Of a DNA stretch of 31,130 nt, positions 27,301-31,130 are shown piece after piece. The position numbers and the translations under genes are program-made. Numbering within the stretch: the first letter of the stretch is position 1; each line of letters starts with the position of its first letter. Under the pieces are notes generated by a model that saw only the letters and a program-made list of their open reading frames with translations, did no database searches and was not told the origin of the DNA. Where the stretch lies: the NCBI GenBank assembly GCA_039808325.1, contig JBDHSU010000034.1, positions 1-31,130 on the forward strand, in the 5' to 3' direction. Source of the DNA: JAFKKS01 sp039808325 (GTDB lineage: Bacteria; Pseudomonadota; Alphaproteobacteria; Rhizobiales; Xanthobacteraceae).

Positions 27301-29068
27301 CCAACTCGAGCCGGCGAAGCGAAGCAATCGGCTCACGCGCACGACGATTGCCGCGTCCGAGGCCTACAGCATCGGCGGCGACGGCTACGACGCGCACGGC
27401 AACATGCTGCGGATGCCGCAGTTGCAGGCGATGCAGTGGGATTTCCGCAATCAACTGCGGATGACGCAGCGCCAGGCGGTGAATGCGGAGGACGGCGATG
27501 GCCTCGCGCGCGCGGGCGAGCGGACCTGGTACGTCTATGACGCGAGCGGCCAGCGCGTGCGCAAGGTGACGGAATCGGCTTCCGGCGATCTCAAGGAACA
27601 GCGCATCTATCTGAAGGGCTTCGAGGTTCACCGCCGCGAAGGCCCCGAGCCGCTGGTGCGTGAAACGCTGCACATCGCCGACGATACCCAGCGCGTCGCT
27701 TCGGTCGAGACGCGCACGCAAGGTACGGATGCCGCGCCGCAACGGCTGATCCGCTATCAGTTCACCAATCAACTGGGATCGGCGGTGCTCGAGCTCGATC
27801 ACCTTGCGCAGGTGATCTCGTACGAGGAATACACGCCGTTCGGTTGCACCGCCTTCCAGGCGGTGCGGTCGCAGACCGAGACACCGCGGCGCTATCGCTA
27901 TATCGGCAGGGAGCGCGACGAGGAGAGCGGGCTGCAGTACCACGGCGCGCGCTACTACGCGCCATGGCTCGGCCGCTGGATCAGCGCCGATCCCGCGGGT
28001 ATCGAGGGGGGGCCGAACCTCTACGCCTACGCGAACGATTCTCCCGTCCTGCTGCTCGACCGCGACGGCAAGCAGCCGGCGCTCAATCCGAATTTCGAGA
28101 GCGGATGGACGTACAAGTCGAGCCCGGGCGTGATCTTTTTTCAATACGAGCCGGGGACGTTCGCTTACAGCGACGACGACTTCAAAACCATCAAGCCGAT
28201 CGACAACAAGAAAGTGTCGATCATCCTCAATAACGGCATTCCGATTTTGGATTTCCTCGACGACGCCGTCTACGAGGTGCCCGAGATGCTGCTCGACCCT
28301 AATCCCGGCGAGGTGTCGTCCGCCGGCACGCGGTGGCACGCGAAGGGGCCGCGGCAATTCTATCGCAATCCGCGCGCGCTCGATTACGCGATGGCGGGCT
28401 ACACCAAGGAGGCCGAGATCTGGGAGGCGGGGCACGGCTGCGCCGGCTGCCACATCGAGTTTCTGACCAACGGGCCGGTGCCTAACTCGCAGCTCGATCT
28501 CGATCGCTATACGCGCGTCGCCATGATCACGAAGCTCGCGGCGGATATCATCGGCTCCAAATACGACCCAAGAAATCCGCTCACCTATGCGGGGATGGCG
28601 TTCAAGCACGTCAAGAACTCCGCGGCGCTCCAGACTGAAGTCGATGCCTTGAAGGCCGGTGCGATGGCCGACTTGGGATGGTCTCCGACGGTACCTCTCT
28701 CGCTCGCGGAAAGGGAGCGTCTCGATAACGCGATCCGCGCGCGCATGGACGAGCTCGGCATACCGAGGAACGTCCAGCAGCCGTTCGCGGTCGGCAATAA
28801 GGTCGGCAACAACCTACGCCCCTCGGGGGGCGGGCCGGGCGCAATCTGGATCGATTCCGGAATTTTGAGCAACGCGCCGCATTGGCCGGAGTGGAACGCC
28901 GCCAATCTCGAGACGCGCGTGGATGCGATCCTCGCGCATGAATGGGCCGAGCATCAGGGCGCGACGCATCTCGGCGCCGTGCTGACGGGTCAGGAAACGA
29001 CATTGAATATTACGGCGCAGGCGAGGCAGCTTCTCGACAGCATGCCGATCGCCCCTTGGGGCCACTAA
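21353..29068 (+). CDS. Fused TcB-TcC component of a Toxin Complex (Tc), with variable C-terminal effector domain
   Basis: A giant protein of 2571 residues. The N-terminal SpvB-type part (about 20-350) has ETFSANPVTGTGALSIPLPL and SYDSGAGNGPFGFGWSVGLP. Beta-propeller/FG-GAP-like repeats follow near 536, 590 and 645 (LTGDGLADVM, TADGLADLVR, DGSGVADIIY). TcdB middle regions come next (about 720-1010, GIENNLGARTRIEYASSTRY, REFRGFGMVEKWDTE). RHS/YD repeats fill about 1480-2160, and the RHS core lies near 2180-2235 (YIGRERDEESGLQYHGARYY, GRWISADPAG, LLLDRDG). In Tc toxins, B and C form a cocoon around an effector cleaved from C after the RHS core; here B and C are one chain. The last ~330 residues are a variable domain with HGCAGCH (2361-2367) and AHEWAEHQGATH (H2529, E2530, H2534, H2539), possibly a metal site. 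ATG at 21353 has GGAG upstream; GTG at 21344 is an alternative. Confidence 0.95.
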   Translation: MNFDWRPTSSANRSGRPDATKDERFSAPAISAPKGGGAIQGIGETFSANPVTGTGALSIPLPLSPGRAGFTPSLTLSYDSGAGNGPFGFGWSVGLPIISRRTDRGLPRYHDERDCDTYLLAGSEDLVPVVGADAAPLEERRDGFRITRYRPRIEGLFARIERWISDADPADVFWRTISRDNVTNIYGRTAASRIFDPQDPRRIFTWLICEAFDAKGNAAKYDYVAEDSAGVNGALACEANRQEASRAANRYLKRVRYGNRTSMLVQPDLAQAQWLFELVCDYGDHREDGPGTDPDGAWPVRPDPFSTHRPGFEVRAYRRCRRFLMFHRFDELGPQPRLVRSLTLDYDDFPSPPDFTPRDELEHAGSTRLGSFLRRATATGYADDGFSRAMPPLELTYSRPHIAEETVPLDEASCANLPGGIDGSRHQWLDLDGEGLSGVLSEQGGAWWYKSNLGGGRLGPQQLVARKPPTGAPARTQFIDVSGSGALDLVQLAHPEAGFFGRDAQNAWSPFRSFEHQPNIAWDDPNLRMLDLTGDGLADVMVTQDDAIAWNRSLADAGFGATEYVRMGADETAGPSLVFNDTTGTVFLADMTADGLADLVRIRNGEVCYWPNLGYGRFGRKVTMDGAPVFDAPELFDPRRLRLADIDGSGVADIIYLAAEGPRLYFNYSGNGWSAPYALANFPRIDDVSFVGAVDLLANGTTCLVWSTPLPDNATTPVVYLDLMGGQKPHLLVGIENNLGARTRIEYASSTRYYLDDQAAGRPWVTRLPFPVHVVARTETYDDISRNRFVTRFAYHHGYFDGVEREFRGFGMVEKWDTEEFAALTNDQSLPPADNIDSSSHVPPVLTRTWFHTGAYFGGDHVSDFFAGLLDERDAGEYYREPGLTDAQAKRLLLDDTPLPAGLTADEERQACRALKGTMLRQELYALDGTDREPHPYSVSEQNFGVELVQAQGRQRHAVFLVHARESIGFNYERMPDDPRISHNLVLETNAYGMTLKSAAVGYPRRAPDPSLAPRDQAQQAALHVVYTENDFTNAVDAADGYCVPRPSATRSYELTGIAPSPDRSRLTIEQVRDAARDAAEIPYERAPDADTLQKRLVEHERTLYRSDDLSAVLPSGTLEARALPFETYKLALTPSLVAQVYGARVSDAMLADAGYVHFEGDEKWWVPSGRAFYSPSSGDGATQEFAFAQQHFFQPCRYQGAMGAVTAVRRDAYDLLLLETEDALGNRITAGERGPDGDIASSIDYRVLAPRITTDANGNRVAASFDAIGMIVGTAVMGKDDGTPRLGDRLDGFMPDLPDDVIAAHLADPLAAPEAILGAATSRLVYDLSAYYRGKAQAQPPPNVVYAIVRERHDADLEAGQRSRTQHSFSYSDGFGREIQKKRLVESGPVPQRDPATGRIALVDGQPVFTDHAVTPRWVASAWTIFNNKGDPIRQFEPFFTDRQAFEADTRIGVGPFLFYDPVQRLVGNLQPNNTWEKVSFSAWRQENWDVNDTVLIADPAADADVGDFFRRLPSAQYLPTWYARRDGGVLGPDEQRAAQQAAVHAATPAFAHADPLGRAFLTVAHNRAKYSDDPPAQPPAEAFYASRVAFDIEGNQRQVFDAADRLIAQYDYDILGNRIHSASMEAGERWALANVLGQPAYAWDSHGNRVRTVCDPLQRPTDVLLREGDGPERLIGRTVYGESLPDAPARNARGKPVQQFDQAGVASTDDYDFKGNVLTSRRQLARDYKNVIDWTGDVPLETEIYIGRSRFDALNRPFEVTAPDASVIRQTFNEDNLLESVEARLRAEAAATVFVAAIDYDAKGRRTRVAYGNGVTTDYAFDRLTSRLASIITRRDPTQFPDDCPQSPATGWPGCQVQNLTYTYDPKGNITHIRDDAQQTIYFRNRRVEPSADYVYDATYRLIEASGREHLGQAGGTPVPGSYNDRTRIGILLSASDGNAMGRYVERYAYDAAGNFAQVAHRGSDPLNPGWTRVHACEEISQLEPAKRSNRLTRTTIAASEAYSIGGDGYDAHGNMLRMPQLQAMQWDFRNQLRMTQRQAVNAEDGDGLARAGERTWYVYDASGQRVRKVTESASGDLKEQRIYLKGFEVHRREGPEPLVRETLHIADDTQRVASVETRTQGTDAAPQRLIRYQFTNQLGSAVLELDHLAQVISYEEYTPFGCTAFQAVRSQTETPRRYRYIGRERDEESGLQYHGARYYAPWLGRWISADPAGIEGGPNLYAYANDSPVLLLDRDGKQPALNPNFESGWTYKSSPGVIFFQYEPGTFAYSDDDFKTIKPIDNKKVSIILNNGIPILDFLDDAVYEVPEMLLDPNPGEVSSAGTRWHAKGPRQFYRNPRALDYAMAGYTKEAEIWEAGHGCAGCHIEFLTNGPVPNSQLDLDRYTRVAMITKLAADIIGSKYDPRNPLTYAGMAFKHVKNSAALQTEVDALKAGAMADLGWSPTVPLSLAERERLDNAIRARMDELGIPRNVQQPFAVGNKVGNNLRPSGGGPGAIWIDSGILSNAPHWPEWNAANLETRVDAILAHEWAEHQGATHLGAVLTGQETTLNITAQARQLLDSMPIAPWGH

Positions 29069-29101
29069 GCCTTGGGGCCACTAACCTTTGGGGCCACTAA
29101 G
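29054..29101 (+). repeat. Three tandem 16-bp repeats carrying a stop codon in every frame
   Basis: CCTTGGGGCCACTAAG, CCTTGGGGCCACTAAC and CTTTGGGGCCACTAAG stand head to tail (29054-29069, 29070-29085, 29086-29101). The first copy encodes the end of the toxin (PWGH and stop). Because 16 is not a multiple of 3, the three TAA triplets (29066, 29082, 29098) fall in three different frames. The start of the TcA gene is 65 nt further on. Confidence 0.9.
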
Positions 29102-29166
29102 GCAGAACGGGATTTACGAGCGACGATTATCCGCAGTGATTTTTGAGGGAAAGAAGGAGGCTCGCG

Positions 29167-31130
29167 ATGCGCCTGCAAATCTCGTCCGGTCAGCTTTCCC
29201 TCGGCACGCGCGGCGACGACGTCGCGCAGGTTCAACAAGCGCTGCAGGTCCTTGGGCGGGACGTGTCGGCGGCGGAGCGCGCGTCGCGTGTTTTCGGGCC
29301 TGAAACGGCGGCGGTCGTCAAGGCGCTCCAGGCCGAACTCAATGTTCCCGCAAGCGGCGTCATCGATGCCGGCACCGTGCGCGTGATCAACGCGCGGCTC
29401 GGCGCCTTGGATGCGGAAACGCGCGTCGTGCGCGGCCGTGTGAGCGAGGCCGACGGCACGCCTTTCGCGAACGGCTTCGTGCAAGTGTATCGGCAGACGC
29501 CGGCAGGCGAGCAGGTCGCCGGGAAATCGACGATCGACGCGAAGGACGGCTCCTACCTGATCTCCTATACGCCGCCGGCGGACAACATCGGGCCGATCGA
29601 TGTCCGCGTCGCGGTGTTGAGCGGTGACACCGCGATCGAAACGACGCCCAGCGGCGCGAGCATTCTCACGGACGCAAGTGCGCTCGAGGTCGTCGATTTG
29701 CAGGTAGCCGCGGCAGCGCAGCCGCCGCGCTCGGATTTCGAGCGGATCGAGGCTGATCTCAAGCCGTTTCTGGGCAGCCGCAATATCGCCGACCTCACCG
29801 AGGGCGATGGGCGCTACGACGTCAGCAGGCTCGCCGCCCAGAGCGGCTATCCCTCCGAGCAAGTTGCCGCCCTGGTGCAAGCGCACCAGATGGCGCGGGA
29901 CAGCAAAATCCCCGCGCCGGTCTTCTACGCGCTGCTCGACCAGGGTCTGCCCGGAAACGGCGACGCCTTGCTGCGGAGCGATGCGGGCACGCGCCTTGGC
30001 GCGCTCGCGGCGGCGGTCGCCCGCGGCGCCGTGCCGAAACAAATCGGTGATAAGAAAATCGAGGACTATCTGCCGGCCTTCGTGACCGCCAACGCCGCGC
30101 CGTTGCAGCCGCTGCTCGGCCACATTCTTGACGCCAACGACCTCAACGCGTTGGTGACCCGATACGCACAGCAAAGCCAGGATCCGGCGGCTTTCTGGAA
30201 GCAGTTGGAAGCCGATCCCGCCTGGGCGGGCCGCGCGGCCGATCTCAAATTCACCGCGCAGCTCGGTGCGCTCACCAATAACAACGCCGCCTTGGTCGCG
30301 GCGCTGCGGTCGCGCCAGGATATCCGGCAGGCGTCCGATCTCGCGCGCCTCGGCGCGGCCGATTGGAAATCGCTCGTCGCCACGCAGGGTGTGAGCGTGC
30401 CCGCAGAAACGCCCGGGGCCGATGCCGCCGAGAAGGCCGACAACTACGTTCGTACGCTGACCGCGCAGGTCGAGGCTGCTTTCCCGACGATGTTCTTTGC
30501 TGAACGCCTCGGCGCCTCGCCGATCGCGACCTTCCTCAAGGCGAACCCGGCCTATGACCTGCGCACGACCTATCCGCCGCAGTTCTTCAAGGCCCTGCCG
30601 GCCGACCGGTCGCTGAGCGAGGACGATCAACGCCAACTGCGGTCGTTGCAGCGGCTTTACCGTCTCACCGGCAACGCGGGCGAGGCCATCGCACTGAAGG
30701 AGTTGGGGTCCGCGCAACAGATCGCGCGGATGTCCTCCACGGCTTTCGCCGATCGATACAAGGACGCGCTGCCTCCCGCGCGCGCCGCCGAAATTCATGC
30801 GAAAGCGTCCCGCCGCGCGGCATTGGCATTGGCGCTCTTCAGCGAGAACGGGAGCGCGTTCAATCGCACCGGCCTGCGCGCGCTGCCGACCGTCGATACG
30901 CAGAAGCAGATGGCTTTGGCGCAGGACAGTATCCCGGATTGGGAAACCCTGTTCGGCAGCTTCGATTTCTGCGCTTGCCCGGACTGCGCTTCGGCGCATG
31001 GAGCGGCGGCGTATCTCGTCGACGTGCTCCGCTTCCTCGGCGAACGCGGGGCGCGGGCGGCGCTTTTCGCGCGGCGCCCCGATCTCGGCGAGATCGAGCT
31101 GACGTGCGAGAACACGAACATCACGCTGCC
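29167..31130 (+). CDS. TcA-type Toxin Complex subunit with N-terminal peptidoglycan-binding-like domain (3' end cut)
   Basis: An open frame of 654 codons to the window edge. ATG at 29167 has a strong AAGGAGG site 6 nt upstream. Residues 6-78 look like a PG_binding_1 domain (LGTRGDDVAQVQQALQVLG, VFGPETAAVVKALQ, SGVIDAGTVRVIN). Residues about 83-180 resemble a carboxypeptidase-regulatory/Ig-like beta domain (VRGRVSEADGTPFANGFVQV, DGSYLISY). The rest is mainly helical and leads into the TcA/VRP1 (Salmonella virulence plasmid 28.1-kDa A-like) signature: FCACPDCASAHGAAAYLVDV, RRPDLGEIELTCENTNITLP. In Tc systems, TcA forms the pentameric receptor-binding translocation channel onto which the BC cocoon docks. 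The remaining pore and linker parts should lie beyond the window. It is 98 nt downstream of the BC gene and probably co-transcribed. Confidence 0.9.
   Translation, partial: MRLQISSGQLSLGTRGDDVAQVQQALQVLGRDVSAAERASRVFGPETAAVVKALQAELNVPASGVIDAGTVRVINARLGALDAETRVVRGRVSEADGTPFANGFVQVYRQTPAGEQVAGKSTIDAKDGSYLISYTPPADNIGPIDVRVAVLSGDTAIETTPSGASILTDASALEVVDLQVAAAAQPPRSDFERIEADLKPFLGSRNIADLTEGDGRYDVSRLAAQSGYPSEQVAALVQAHQMARDSKIPAPVFYALLDQGLPGNGDALLRSDAGTRLGALAAAVARGAVPKQIGDKKIEDYLPAFVTANAAPLQPLLGHILDANDLNALVTRYAQQSQDPAAFWKQLEADPAWAGRAADLKFTAQLGALTNNNAALVAALRSRQDIRQASDLARLGAADWKSLVATQGVSVPAETPGADAAEKADNYVRTLTAQVEAAFPTMFFAERLGASPIATFLKANPAYDLRTTYPPQFFKALPADRSLSEDDQRQLRSLQRLYRLTGNAGEAIALKELGSAQQIARMSSTAFADRYKDALPPARAAEIHAKASRRAALALALFSENGSAFNRTGLRALPTVDTQKQMALAQDSIPDWETLFGSFDFCACPDCASAHGAAAYLVDVLRFLGERGARAALFARRPDLGEIELTCENTNITL

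Noticed and set aside
21287..28609. Two long minus-strand frames (21287-24424 and 25079-28609) opposite the Tc gene
   Set aside because: They are antisense shadows caused by high GC at third positions; low-complexity Arg/Ala/Val/Gly composition, no ribosome site or family motif, and the sense strand is clearly TcB-TcC.
29054..29101. Tandem 16-bp units as a CRISPR-like array
   Set aside because: The repeats are contiguous without spacers and too short for CRISPR.
29065..30999. Minus-strand frame of 644 codons opposite the TcA gene
   Set aside because: Antisense shadow; the plus strand has a strong ribosome site, PG-binding-like domain and TcA signature.

Overview
The window looks like a chromosomal segment from a GC-rich alphaproteobacterium, most likely of the order Hyphomicrobiales (Rhizobiales). 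The basis is the very high third-position GC, the Kdp locus with a tiny extra ORF ahead of kdpF, the mix of MHS-type, Cox/xanthine dehydrogenase-type and LysR-controlled catabolic genes, and a dispersed intergenic repeat of a style I associate with this group. Genus or species cannot be called from sequence alone.

Layout. (1) 1-1562, minus: the 5' part of a KstD/fumarate-reductase-like FAD oxidoreductase, cut by the window edge. (2) 1804-9904, minus: a complete high-affinity potassium operon, read as 27-aa ORF - kdpF - kdpA - kdpB - kdpC - kdpD - kdpE. It encodes the ATP-driven K+ pump plus its sensor kinase and response regulator. (3) 10189-13699: a four-gene block made of a LysR regulator (plus) divergent from a ureohydrolase-family protein, a periplasmic amino-acid-type binding protein and an ABC permease (minus). 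A perfect palindromic LysR box lies between the divergent genes. The block is bracketed by two inverted copies of a ~100-bp two-hairpin repeat. (4) 13817-17794: an Old Yellow Enzyme, a cytosine-deaminase-like amidohydrolase and an MHS-family transporter, probably for uptake and breakdown of an organic (perhaps nitrogen-containing) compound. (5) 18040-20430, minus: a molybdopterin subunit of the xanthine/CO dehydrogenase family, without its FAD and FeS partner genes and with Gln at the position of the catalytic Glu. (6) 20431-21352: a gene-poor stretch holding a decayed fragment of the RNA pyrophosphohydrolase rppH. (7) 21353-31130, plus: a Toxin Complex (Tc) locus: one giant gene fusing the TcB and TcC components with a variable C-terminal effector domain, a 3 x 16-bp repeat that places a TAA in all three frames, and a TcA-type subunit with an N-terminal peptidoglycan-binding-like domain that runs off the window.

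The most unusual content is the Tc locus (fused BC cocoon, unassigned metal-site-like effector domain, peptidoglycan-binding TcA, three-frame stop repeat). Next come several enzyme-family proteins with altered catalytic residues (GVGQAG in the molybdoenzyme; GGDG and loss of a second His in the ureohydrolase). All family assignments come from reading motifs by eye; no database search was run.
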